From positions 12,338,802-12,402,801 of the forward strand of contig NC_045145.1 in assembly GCF_008831285.2 (NCBI RefSeq): a DNA stretch of 64,000 nucleotides, read 5' to 3'. Source of the stretch: Nymphaea colorata (Eukaryota; Streptophyta; Magnoliopsida; Nymphaeales; Nymphaeaceae). The position numbers and the translations under genes are program-made. The notes under the pieces were generated by a model that made no database searches, had not been told where the DNA came from, and saw only the letters and a program-made list of their open reading frames with translations. Of this stretch, positions 43,536 through 55,299 are shown piece by piece (position 1 is the stretch's first letter; each line of letters begins with the position of its first letter).

Positions 43536-44489
43536 CAGAAAAAGAACTGTCTTTTTGAGCCTTTTCACTTTTTTCAAATTCTTTTATCTGTAAAGCACAT
43601 TTCTTTTTTCTATTTAAAGAGAAACATATTTGTCATTAATCATACTGATACACAAAATTTTGGTGTACTAAAATACCATGTTTGGTGCAATGTGTTATTG
43701 CTTACAAGTATGAACTTGCATTCCACATCAAATCCCAAATGCCCGGGCTTCTTAAAAAAAATGTAGGCTAGGACCCGAGATGAACGCTTGTTTGTAGGTT
43801 CTATGTCAAAGTTTCTCCGGTATCTCCGCCCGACCCAAATTTCCTAACTAAAATAAAAAAATAATGCCCACTCAGAAACCACTATCCTATAAAACACTGT
43901 CCTAATAGAGCTCGCTTGTGACTTACCCCAGCACATACTACAACGCCTTTAATGCTGCTAGTAGGCCTGTGCATCAGGTCGGGTGGGATTGGTCTGATGC
44001 TCAATAAAATCTGACTCTATGCATTCATGAAGGTCTTCTTATCAGTTTGAGTCTGGCCCATTTAGTTATTGGTCAGAGTCAGACCATCATGCTTCTGTCC
44101 GACATGCAGCCGGTTCGATGTCAACTTTTATTACTAAAAGGTTTCCTTTTCTAATATCTTCAAAATATTCGGCGACACATCACTAGTTTTTAAGAAATGT
44201 TTGGGGATGCACCAAAGAGTTTTTAAAAAGAATCAATGTAATAAGGAAGCCAAATGTCAGCGTTATGGCAAAAAGGATTTTAGAGAGAGAGAAAGAAAAA
44301 AAGATGGAGAGGTGGGGTTTAAATGTGTATATTGAACAGAATCAGGCCTCCAATACCCAACTCAAAGTCCGGCCAGCCTAGCCTAGCTTAGCTCAGCCCA
44401 GCAAGTTTGTTTTGTCAGGTTGGGTAATCTTTCACCCCAGCACATACCATCGCGAGGCATGTAGTCTCATTTTTTCTTTCTCTTCCCTT
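43536..44489. other. Spacer with GC-rich repeat patches
   Basis: 43960-44130 and 44340-44420 hold GGTCGGGTGGG, AGTCTGGCCCA and GCCTAGCTTAGCTCAGCCCA, possible ends of one GC-ended element with about 200 bases of A/T-rich core between. No gene. Confidence 0.35.
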
Positions 44490-45680
44490 CATCATCTCCC
44501 CATGGCCATGTAAGAGAGCTCTTGAAATTTCTTATTTAGAGCCAACAGCCATGAGTAACTGAAGTCAAGTCTTGTTTATTTCATCAACTCAAATAGGCAT
44601 GATATGTTTTTTCTTTTTCTTTTTTTTTTTCATTTTATTTTTTACCTTCCATTGAGTGTATGCCTTTGTTATATCTCTACAAATAGATAATGTGCATGTA
44701 TGGCCAGTTGATTTTTCTATTGATAGATGGATGAACTATGATTATGAGAGCTTGTGGTGGGATTTTTTTTTCTTTTATATTGTTTTTTGAGGTTGGGGAT
44801 TGTCCAAATCAGGAATGCTACAATTAGTTTTGGCATCCTTCAAATCCTCATTCCCTTGATAGAATACCTATTGATCATCCTATTTGTAGTCTTAAAGAAG
44901 TGATCCGCCTTTAAAAGCGCGTCTTCCTAATGGGATTGAAGCACAAGTTCCTCTCTCACTTGCAAAAAAATATTGAAGTTGAAAATTTTCAATATTATCT
45001 AATAAATTTTAATTTCGATATAAAAAAAAGAGGGCATAAAATATCTCGTTGTTAGATAAGTTTTTTTTCCTTTTTTTCTTCGCTCTTTCTCATTTTTTTC
45101 TCTTAGAATATTTATATCTTTCTTATTATTCCCTTAAAATCTATCTTCACAAATTTTCCATTCTCTATTTCTTTTCTCTCCCTTAAAAATCTTTACATTT
45201 CTCTCTCTCTCATTTTTTCTTAAAATCTTTTGCTATTCTACTATTTTTTTCTCTATTTATTTATTTTCTTTCTCTTCAAAATCTTTATCCCTCTCTCCCT
45301 CTTGCACTCATTTTTCTCTTAAATTCCTTTGTTCTTCTACTAGTTTTTTTTCTCTTAAAAATATTTATCTCTTCCTCTCTCTCTCTCTCTCTTTCACTCT
45401 CTCTCTCTCTCTCTCATGTTTATCTTAAAATCTCTTGCTCCTCTACTAGCTTTTCAACTAAAATCTCCTTCTCTTCTACTAGTTTCTCGCTTTATTTTGT
45501 TCCAGTGACTTATAAATTTTTGTTTCTCTCTCAACCTTATTTTTCCCTTAAAAACTCTTGCTCTTTTACTAGTTTTTCTCCATCTATATTTTCTCTCTCT
45601 GAAAAATCCTTATCTCACTCTCTCTAAGTGTCTTGATAAAAGTTTATGAAATACTTTCCTTTAAAAAGATTTTCTTTCCT
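44490..45680 (+). mobile_element. LTR-like repeat family, copy 2 (5' part missing)
   Basis: Starts at TCATCTCCCCATGGCCATGT, the middle of copy 1 (9832), and continues through the CT-rich tract to TTTCCTTTAAAAAGATTTTC. It then passes into a copia fragment and on to the kinase pseudogene, the same order as 60-62 kb in inverted form. Confidence 0.65.
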
Positions 45681-45785
45681 TTGCCTCATAAAGTTTTAAA
45701 TTTTTTACCAAATACCACACCACATATAGGTTGAAGATAATGTTTGGGTGAATATGAAATGCATGGAAAATGAACACAACCTGCC

Positions 45786-46052
45786 TTAAACAAATTTTGG
45801 GATGCAAACAACCTTATTTGTACAGAAGGCAATGTCAAGCTGGGCGAGGGACACATATTTCAATGCTCCCACAATACTTGAATATAAAGTAGCATCCTTG
45901 AACTTCGAACTGTGACCAGCAAATAATTTTATGAATGTGGCCATCGGCGTGTTCATGAGTTTGGCTTCATGCATTTTTGTATGCTTGAAAAGATTAAGGA
46001 TATTACTTCTTTGAGACAACAGCAAGCTTCCTTTAAACAATGGTGGATTCAC
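45786..46052 (-). pseudogene. Ty1/copia reverse transcriptase tail fragment
   Basis: The best preserved of three copies: FKHTKMHEAKLMNTPMATF, then KDATLYSSIVGALKYVSLA and QLDIAFCTNKV. This fits the copia motif 'TxM..AK...TPM...YRSIVGALQYLT.TRPDIAF.VN'. The frame is open for 88 codons, but both RT catalytic motifs and RNase H are absent. The flanking DNA (45680-46300) is inverted at 59880-60500. Confidence 0.85.
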
Positions 46053-47274
46053 TTCCTATGAAATAGAAGAAAGATTTTCCAAGTTTCACTTTTACTTGTA
46101 GGGGGAAGGGTCTTCTATTTAACTAACTGGGTCATTTGGTCCTTTTTATCATTTTAAGTCCATAACACATGCTCCTTTGTTAGAGGGCCATCACATATAG
46201 CATGCTCCAATAACACATGATGCTCACAGCATAAAATTCTCATCCTCCTCATTCAAGGGCTCTTCTTTTGATAAAATAGAATTCAGTCAAAACTTACTGG
46301 AATTATGTATTTTGTTCATTCTTCTTGTTGTGCATTTTTTTGAAAGGTTTGAAAAATTGTGATGAGGATTTATCTAAACTCCAGCTATTGAGGTGACCTT
46401 ACTTATAATAAGGCACAAACCGCAATAATGGACAAAGTTCCAAGCATCTTACATGTAACTTGCACTGGAAATGTGCGAGTTGTTCTACAAGATTGATCAC
46501 CCAAATGCCTTAGGAATAGAACACACAAGCATATTAATAATATCTTTATTAAATCCTATATGCAACTGTAATTGAGCAATGCAAGTGAGAGCTCTCAATG
46601 AAAGCAATCAAACTACATTTCCACCTCCAACTATTTTTGCCAATGGCTGGTGCCCTGGAATTAAATCCCATTGTATCTATGAATATATTTGAATTATCCT
46701 TCTGACATTCGTATCTTCTATCGTATCCTTCTCAGCCCTACAACCACTACCTTCATGTCCATTCTCTCATTTGGAGACACCCTTGAACATGACAAGCCTA
46801 TCTCCATGATCATCACCAGCAGTTCATTCATAGCAGCTGATCTTTCAGTTGGAGTAGTGTCACTTTTGTTCAAAACATGGCTGGCAATGGCATCTGAAAT
46901 TGCAACAGGAAATGCTTCAGCCCCCATTGCCTCAAGCTAAAATCCCCATCAAACTGTTCTTCAGTAGGCTTTCTTCCTGTAAACACCTCAAGGAGGAGAA
47001 TTCCGAAGCTGTAGACATCAGCTTTGGTTGACACCTTTCCAGCCATCCCAAATTCTAATTCAACCATCCAACAATATTAGACATGATTAGCAAGTATAAT
47101 ATAATTGGCTAACGCTCATCTATGACACAATTGCACTAATTGGTTTTGTGCAAGAGGCCTGGAAATTAATGGACTTAAGCAATTGAACCTCCAATCCTGC
47201 CTTTCTCTTGTGTATTCTCATATATACATCTAAAAATGAATACAAGATTATGATTTAGAACTAGATGTAGTTAT

Positions 47275-47570
47275 CGGCCAGGTACCCAACGGGTACCCCA
47301 CCAGACCGGGCCCAGGTTTGAGCCCGCCAACCCGGGTTAGCCCGACGGGGTCTGATCCATCCCAATAACTTTTAAATATTAATTTTATTTATTAATAATA
47401 TATATTGTTATTTAAAATATATTTTATATCCTAAAAAATTATTTTATATTTAAAATAATTTTTATGTAACCGCACCGGTCCTAGGCTCGGATTTCCGACA
47501 TCAGGCTGGCCCAAACCCAGTTCTTATCAAGCCGGGCTGGCCGTTGCCCAAGTCTATTTTGAACTGATGT
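47275..47570. repeat. GC-ended, AT-cored element in kinase intron
   Basis: Ends made of GGTACCCAACGGGTACCCC, CCGGGCCCAGG and GGCTCGGATTTCCGACATCA, CAGGCTGGCCC flank about 110 bases of pure A/T. It lies inside the intron of kinase pseudogene 1; the intron of pseudogene 2 lacks it. Confidence 0.6.
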
Positions 47571-48202
47571 CCTATATATATGATATTCAAGTGCTCTTAA
47601 AAGAATTCAAACACAAATCCAAATTTTTTCTATGGGGCATGTGAGATTTGTTGACCTTCATTAGTTGGTTGGCGCAATGATTTCACAACATAAAGGCCTA
47701 ATTAACTCATCTTACTTCTAATTCTCTTGTGACCTTTCTCAAGGTTCTCTTAAATGGCTCCTAAATCAAGTAAATTATTCAATAGTGCCGATTGTTATCC
47801 AGTCTTAAAGCATTAGGTAGAAAGGTATTTACGATTATGATTCTTTTATACAAGAAAGAAAACAACATATAACTTCTGTTGAAAGAAGAAGATCAATTGA
47901 AGATTCCTGTCTGTTTAGGACATGCAAATAACACGTGTACATGAGCATAAAACAATGTAAAGACTAGCATGCAACACCACAAGCCAAACAAACAACGAAT
48001 GCATTGTCCATGTAAAAGATTTTGTCAATGACCTTTACATTATTGAGCTAGGAACCACTTGTGTGTGTCTTTATGTGTGAACTATCAAATCATGATGATT
48101 AGAAGGATCATGGGTGTTGCACATAAATTAATATATTTATTGATATTATATTGCAAACCACAAAAGAGTAAATTAGCTAAACATGTAAGTCAAGACCAAA
48201 TT

Positions 48203-48262
48203 ATATATATATATATATATATATAACATATATATATATATAAAACATATATATATATATAG
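48203..48262. repeat. (AT)n microsatellite
   Basis: Interrupted AT dinucleotide run inside the intron of kinase pseudogene 1. A CA/GA run follows at about 48475-48520. Confidence 0.95.
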
Positions 48263-49949
48263 TTGAAATCAGTGGGCTACCTATGTTACGGATGACTCCT
48301 TTTCTTATTTTGTGACCCTAAAAATGGTCTCAATGCTAAAAAGGGTTGCCAAAAGTTCAAAACATTGACTGTCATCAATGCATTTTTTGCAATGTTTTAA
48401 ACAATACAAAATTAAAAAAAAAGCTTAGCCAGCTGATTTCAATATAAATACATGAATAAATTAATGAATATATACACACACACACACATAGAGAGTGAGA
48501 GAGAGAGAGGGAGAGAGAGACAAGTAGGACTGGCAAACCCACCCACTCTCTCTTTGTCTTTTCTATCTCACCTTATGACCTCTCCAGCCCCTCCCATGTG
48601 ATCCCACCCTCTCTTCCACTTTCTCTGTGAATTGAAGAGAAAGAGAATGTGTTCACATGCACACACACATATAAGAACTCAAAGTGAGGTCACGATGACT
48701 CAAGAAATGGTTCAGGCAATTATACTCACACTTCGTGAAACAAAAATTTATAAAAAGACAAAAATAAAAAGAGATACATACCTGGTGCAATGTACCTGTG
48801 GTTCCCAGAGTGGCTGTAAGAGTAGAATAATTCTGACAACTAGAATCTTTACAATGCCAAAATCGCTGATGTATGCTGTCATGTTCTCATCTAGAAGCAC
48901 ATTACTTGGCTTCAGATCACAATGAACTATAGTCTCCGAGTAACCATGGTGAAGATATTCTAGAGCACAAGCCACAACTATCATGATATCCAATCTCTGA
49001 ACGACATTCAAGTGATGGCCATCTGAATCTAGGTAGACTTCTAGGCCCCCAAGGGGCATGTATTGGAGAACTGAAGCCTTGAAATCTCTACTAGAGCAGA
49101 ACACAATGACTTTAACGAGATTTCGGTGCCTGATTTGGCGCATGACAGTGCACTCGATGTCAAAACTTTTAGATGCTCCCTCAAATAACAAATGAAGGAC
49201 CTTAACAGCCACTGTCGTTCGATCCGCTAGAATTCCTTTGTACACTGAACCAAAGCTTTCCCAAGAAAATTTGCATTACTGAAGTTGTCGTTCCATGCAC
49301 TAACTCTCTGTGAGAAATCATCGGAAGTGTAATTTCTTGTAACCTTTCAATGTCATGGGATGTTTCAACAACCGCTTCTTTCTATAGCATGAGATACAGA
49401 TGAGTGTGCAAACAATGCCAAAAGTGTTGAGCCTCCAATTGTGCAAGCGACAATGACTTCAGCTACATTGCTCTTACTTTGTCTCTCTATTTTGTGTAAG
49501 CACAATGGGACTTGGAATTTGGGAGCTCCACATAGTGCATAGTTCCCTAGGAATGACTCGACATGCAGGTTTGCAAACTTTCCACCACTTGGAATCTCTC
49601 CTTCCAATAGATTGAAGGACAAGTCCAAGACCTGGATGTATTGAAGTTTCTCCAATGATTTTGTATCTCACCAGAAAATTGTTATGGGAAAGGTCAATAG
49701 TGCCAAGGCTTAGCATGTGATGAAGTTGTTCAGGAATGCGACCATCAAATGTGTTTTGAGAGAGATTCAACTACTCTAGCATTTGGAGCTTTGATAATGA
49801 TGCAGGCAATTCTCCACTCCGCTTGTTTGCAGAGATATCCATATGGTCCGATACCCAATGGCAGGTGACCAGTGAAGGAGTTGTCCTGCAAGTATAGCTC
49901 CCAAAGAACTGGATTATAGAACAAATTATCATCTAAAGCAGTCGGACCA

Positions 49950-50220
49950 AATACGGCTTTAAGAAATAACACATGATCGTATTCAGATTCGGATTTAACT
50001 AAATATTTCAACAGATTTGGAATCGATTTCATATTCATGTTAAATAAATCTCCTCTATTTGATATCCATCCATTTGAAAGTTTGTTCCGGACATATTATA
50101 ATGTGGTTCAGTAGGTTTAAAAGTCAGACTCGGATTTAGATGTGAATTTGACAATCAGATTGCCTAGGATTTGAATTATATTCAAATTTGGATTCAGATT
50201 TGATATAGACATTTCTTCTT
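49950..50220. repeat. GAATC-type block truncating kinase pseudogene 1
   Basis: CGTATTCAGATTCGGATTTA, GATTTAGATGTGAATTTGAC and similar words replace the upstream LRR exon sequence. Confidence 0.6.
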
Positions 50221-50637
50221 TTGCAGTGAGAGATAGGAAGAGTTGTTCAGAAATTATAAATCCTATAAAGTCATTTACCAATGTTTCCTATAAACGTCAT
50301 TTTCATGTTCATTACCTTGTTTGGTGACAATGAGATTACATCCATGTGCTTCTCAGCCCTAGATTACCTGCCATTGTTCCATAGTTGCTATTTCAGTTGT
50401 CCCATCCCATCCTCTGGCAAAAAAAATGCTGCATAGGAGTATTGCTCAAGGTGACAAGCTACTTTTCCATAGGAGAAGTGGCCGAAATACATCTCTTTGT
50501 GAGCTAGATTAGTATTTCATTTTACTGCTGGGTTGAAAGTTGAAGCCTTTCACCCTTTTCCTCCTTCCTCCTAGAGTGGTAGGTTTTTTTGTGATATGAT
50601 TCAATTTGCATATTGGTGTGCTTCCTTTTACAACACA

Positions 50638-50710
50638 AGGAGTTGATGCCATGAGAACTTGAACCTACCAGCCCCTGCGCTGTCCATTACGCCATTCCAT
50701 TCATAGATGA
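50638..50710 (-). mobile_element. Possible SINE fragment (tRNA-like boxes)
   Basis: The minus strand has TGGCGTAATGG, a good match to a pol III A box, and GGTTCAAGTTC, a B box with three mismatches. Only 18 bases separate them instead of the usual 30-40, so if real it is internally deleted. No other copy was seen. Confidence 0.3.
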
Positions 50711-50934
50711 AATGACTAAGATATATAATAATTAAATTTGTTTTAGGGTTAGAAACTACAAATTCCACCATTTTTTTATGGAAATCTTGCATAAGTCCTA
50801 CTTTTTGACAGCTTTGAAATGTCGGTGACATTTGCACCAATATTCTCTTAACTGATGTCCTGACTAAACGATGGTAAAATTTTTACTGATGTTCTTTCCT
50901 CCTTTACCAATGTTTCCTGGCCATTGGTAAAATA

Positions 50935-50950
50935 CCAATTTTTTGTAGTG
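50935..50950 (+). mobile_element. CACTA-like terminus
   Basis: CCAATTTTTTGTAGTG is the complement of CACTACAAAAAATTGG, the typical end of plant CACTA transposons, with subterminal ACCAATG/CCATTGGT words just upstream. The opposite CACTA end was not found in this window. Confidence 0.4.
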
Positions 50951-51134
50951 GGGCAGCTATCCACATGGTTGAAGTTTTTCCTTGGATACCAAAAGTTGGT
51001 AGAATATCAAATCCCCAAATCATCAAAGTTTTTTGGGAGATCCAATGGAACTTCATAATGGTATTGGCTGCCACTGCAAACAAACGACAAAATTTTCTCT
51101 CAGCAACATTTGCGTCGGAAGGACAAGCAGTGGG

Positions 51135-51482
51135 CATATTGGGCCGGTTTATACTTGCTGAGGCAGGGCACCAGGTCGGGCTGTCGCCGGATACCCGGCA
51201 CCCGGCCTGACTCGGGCCCGAGCACGAGAAAAACGGACCCGGGCCAGCCCGAGTCGTTATGGGGCTGGCCCGGGTGGGCCTGATAAGCCCGATTCGAGCC
51301 CAACAAGTATATTTTAAAATTTTTATTAATTTATATATATATACAATATTTTATTATAATTAATTATATTAATATATTATTCCATATTAAAATTATATAT
51401 TTTTAAATTTAATTGGGCAGGGCTTAGGCTCGGACTCGGTTTTCCAAGTCAGGCCAGGCCGACCCGATGCCCAAGCTCACTT
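51135..51482. repeat. GC-ended, AT-cored element
   Basis: Outer parts GGTCGGGCTGTCGCCGGATA, CCCGGGCCAGCCCGAG and TCAGGCCAGGCCGACCCGAT surround about 110 bases of pure A/T. It lies between the two kinase pseudogenes. Confidence 0.6.
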
Positions 51483-51773
51483 AAATCCACTCGTTTGGTC
51501 AATTCAACGTCTTAACAGGAAGAATATCTACTTTGCAGTCTTTAAACAATCTTTTGGCCTGAGCAGAGGAGATACATGGGGGATGGTGTGCCGATACCCG
51601 CAAATCAAAAACTTTATTAAGTGCACTCAAAATTACGCATGGTGCCCACACCAGACTTAAACTCGATCAAGTGCCCCTCAGTGTAAAAGAAGAAAAAAAC
51701 AAAAAAAAAAACTATGTCATTGCTTGTCACTGCATATATTAAACAACCGTCACTGCACTCACAATCACAATAT

Positions 51774-51873
51774 NNNNNNNNNNNNNNNNNNNNNNNNNNN
51801 NNNNNNNNNNNNNNNNNNNNNNNNNNNNNNNNNNNNNNNNNNNNNNNNNNNNNNNNNNNNNNNNNNNNNNNNN
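51774..51873. other. Assembly gap of exactly 100 N
   Basis: Exactly 100 N usually denotes a gap of unknown size. Kinase pseudogene 2 begins abruptly in mid-LRR right after it, so part of that gene may lie in the gap. Confidence 0.98.
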
Positions 51874-54200
51874 CTGAATGGCATTCTTCTGCCTTTGTTG
51901 GAAACCTGACAACCACCTTGTGGAGACTTTATCTTTCCTCTAATGTAATTGAAGGTACTATCCCATTGGCCTTAGCCAACTTGACGAAGTTAAGTTCCTT
52001 ATATTTGAGTTCCAACAAAAAAAGGGGCTCATTCCACCAAATATTGGACAGATGCATAGCTTATAGCTGTTGGCTCTTAATAACAATTTATTAGAAGGCC
52101 CAATCCCACTGTCAATCTACCAGTTGGTCCGCATGTATGTTTTTATATTGAACACAACATGCTAATTGGGTCAATTTCAAGCTCTATAAACAATCACACT
52201 AGTTTGCAAGGCCTGGATCTAAGCTCAAACAATTTGTCATCAACACTACCGCCTGGTCTTTGTGAGTTAAGGACTTGTGGGAGCTATACTTGCAGGACAA
52301 CTCCTCACTGATCACCTGCCTTTGGGTCTCTGGAATTTTTCCATGATGATCAACATGGATATCTGTGCAAACAAGCTGCGTGGAGAGTTGCCTACATCAT
52401 TATCCAAGCTCCAAATGCTAGAGTATTTGAATCTCTCTCGGAACACATTTGATGGTCACATTTCCGAACAACTTGATCACATGCTAAACCTTGACACTAT
52501 TGACGTTTCCCATAACAAGCTTTCCGATGAGATACCAAAATCATTGGAGAAACTTCAACACATCCAGGTTGACTTGTCCTTCAATCATTTCGAAGGAGAG
52601 GTTCCATGTGGTGGAAAGTTTGCAAACCTTTCTGCCAAGTCGTTCCTAGGGAACTATGCACTATGTGGAGCTCCCAAATTCCATGTCCAGTATGTTCAGA
52701 TGGAGCGAAGAAGCACAATAATGTCAACATGCTTAGAGTTGATTTTTTTTAGCAAGTGGGGGTTTTGCACTTGTACTCATTGTTTGGGTACTCATTGTTG
52801 TCGCAAAATATAGAAAGAGGGGGTTGGAGAAACATGATCAGGAGGAGGTTGAAAGATTTCATGGAATAACCCTCCCAGTGATCACATACAGAATGTTATC
52901 TCAGGTGACAAACAAGGAAGTGAAGGCTTTGGTTCAGTGTATGAAGGAATTTTAATAGATGGAACAACGGTGGCTGTTAAGGTCCTAAACTTATTATTTG
53001 ATGGCGCATCAAAAAGTTTTGACATTGAATGCAATGTGATGTGCCAAATTAGACACTGAAACCTTTTTAGAGTCATCACATCTTGTTCCAGTGCAGATTT
53101 CAAGGCTTTAGTTCTCCAATACATGCTCCTTGGGAGCCTAGAAGTCTGTCTACATTCACGTGGCCATCACTTGAATCTCTTCCAAAGATTGGATATCATG
53201 ATTGATGTTGCTTGTGCTCTAGAATATCCTCGCCATGGTTGCTGGGAGACTATAGTTCATTGTGATCTAAAGCCAAGTAATGTGCTTCTAGATGAGAACA
53301 TGACAGCACATGTGGTGGCTTTGGCATTGCAAAGATGCTGGTTGGTTACAATCTTTAACTCTTACATGTACCCTTGGAACCACCGGATACATTGGCCAGT
53401 ACCAACTCTTGTCCTATCATAATTTTATGCTTGAACTGCTTCTTAGACAACTGGTCCTGCTTACCATGGAGAGGAAGTTCTACAACATCCATAATTTCCA
53501 AATATCAGCTTTAATTTAGATTACCAACCCGTTGGCAACTGATTACTTGGATTTTATTATGAAAAAGAGAAAAATCAGATTAATAAGTGAAATTAATGGG
53601 GATGATGACTATGCAATTTTGCATTTGAATATGAGTCTGAATCCAAATAAGATGGTGAACATTAAACCTAATTCACACATACACTAATGCCAGCAAGTTT
53701 CCCTTTTGAGTATGTTCTTTCTTTAGTAAAATTTCACTTCCTCCTTATAAATGCATGGAAACAAAAAAATAGAGTTTCATGTACAGCATAAATCAAAATA
53801 AATAATTAGTCCTAATTTTTTTGCACTGCTTTCTTTATTTTTGAAACCAATCTCATTAATGACCATGTGCATTACCCTCTGACCTTGTTGGTGGATGAAT
53901 TAGAATCGGGCCGTTGGAAAGGTGTCGACCAAAGCCTACCGATGAACGTTTTAATGGGGGGTTTACTTGAGGCAGTGGGTGGCTGAAGCGTTTCCGCTTG
54001 AAATTTCTGATGTCACCGATGATCATCTTCTGAAGCAAAATAACAGCGAAACCATTCTAAATGAGCTGCTTGTCATGATCATGGAGACGGGGTTGTCATG
54101 TCCAAGGAAAGCACCAACTGAGAGAATGGACATGAAGGAGGTGGTCGCTAGGCTTAAAACGATACGACGGAAGGCTTCCCCTTTGAAGAATGACAAACAT
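51874..54200 (+). pseudogene. LRR receptor kinase (XII group, non-RD), pseudogene 2
   Basis: After the gap: LYLSSNVIEGTIPLALANLT, LQGLDLSSNNLSSTLPPGLC, LEYLNLSRNTFDGHISEQLD, the cap GNYALCGAPKFHVQ (52650-52690), a damaged membrane segment, RKRGLEKHDQEEVERFHGIT, then GFGSVYEGI, VAVKVL, TGA at 53057-53059 where HRNL is expected (CGA to TGA), LEYPRHG and VHCDLKPSNVLLDEN. The activation motif DFG reads GFG (GGC at 53317-53319). The intron runs from about 53399 to 53903; exon 2 has lost about 55 bases (DVYSYGI...) between VSTKA and PTDERFNGG and is frame-broken, ending with ERMDMKEVVARLKTIRR. It is the sister of pseudogene 1 in opposite orientation, each with its own lesions. Confidence 0.9.
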
Positions 54201-55299
54201 AAACCAATCCTTTACATTTATTTGGAAAACAAGGGGTCTGCTTTTGCTTCTGACTTATTGCGTTTCCCAACACAATGTTTATGACTATGATTCGGACAAG
54301 TCCCACAGCTTGGAGCTGAGCCTGTCAACATCTTGTTTAAGTGACTAAAACAAGTAATTATTCCATTTCTCAAAGCCACAAGCCCCAGATTACCATGTGA
54401 TTGGAACAATTTCTAGCTCTCTTTGAAAACTAGCACCTCAAATTGTTCAGAACATTTTGATGGGGAGCTCTCGTCTTACGAAACTTTCCCACAACAAATT
54501 TGAACTCCTGCTCTTCTCAGGCAATTTGCAAGTAAAACAGCAAATGTTCTTCCACTAGCTGTTACGAAAACAAACCAGTTGGGTCTGTATCTCCTATTCT
54601 AATTTGAAAACAATTTCAGATCCAACATTCATATGTATATGTATCAATTGGGATCCTTCTTCTATCCCACTTGAATATTGGACCCGCATTCTTATTCAGT
54701 TATGAAATCGCATGACCAATCTAAATCTGTCTGCTCCAAATTTCTGGATCCAAAATCAGGTGATCATGTGGCAGGTGCGCTTAGCCAATACATTGACAAG
54801 CCTAATCAAAGTGGAATTGCAAAACCAAACACATGCAAAGAACCTGATACTAAGAGCTCATGACGTGGGTAAGTTCAACAAAGGGATTTGGGTCAAAATC
54901 CAACTGGATCGAGTTCGGTCTCCAGAATGGAGAATTCCTAGTACCACCAGGAAGCATCTCACATCTCACAAAAATGCACACAGTTCTTCTATGATAAAGT
55001 AAATGATATATAAAATCATTACCCACTAAAAGCACATTTATGCTTGCCTATGTTTTCATGCCTAACAATTATAGAATTAACAAAAAAGAAGAAGAAAGAA
55101 ACAGGCACCCAAAGAATGTGCCTGCATCAAATGGCTGCCCAACTTTTTAAACACTTTTGGAGGTAAACAAATCTCAAACAACCACATTCTAAACAAATTT
55201 ATTAAAATAATAGCAAAAATGAATAAAATGACCTTTTTGAAGAACTTTTTAATGTAACAAAAAAGAAAAAAAAGAAAGGGGATAGCGTTGCCAGCCATC
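54200..55299. other. 3' flank of kinase pseudogene 2
   Basis: 54170-54400 resembles 55300-55620 (GAAGGCTTCC, CCATTTCTCAA.., CACAAGCCCCAG), an apparent tandem duplication of the kinase 3' flank. The remainder is AT-rich with no gene recognised. Confidence 0.5.

Larger units (their letters stand above)
46718..49915 (-). pseudogene. LRR receptor kinase (XII group, non-RD), pseudogene 1
   Basis: In order on the minus strand: LRRs from LWELYLQDNSFTGHLPLGIG (about 49906), MNLSQNTFDGRIPEQLHHML, IQVLDLSFNLLEGEIPSGG, the cap GNYALCGAPKFQVPLC, a membrane segment (AEVIVACTIGGSTLLALFA), then kinase motifs VAVKVL, RHRNLVKV, VHCDLKPSNVLLDEN (Cys before Asp: non-RD) and DFG. A 1727-base intron (donor GT at 48781, acceptor AG at 47056) precedes exon 2 ([20 protein letters not shown]...). 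Such receptors sense microbial patterns at the plasma membrane. Lesions: TAG at 49771-49773 in an LRR, a 4-base loss in the glycine loop near 49260, frame breaks around 48800-48830, and one base lost in LRQWVAEAF near 46927. Upstream LRRs are missing, replaced by a GAATC block. Confidence 0.9.
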
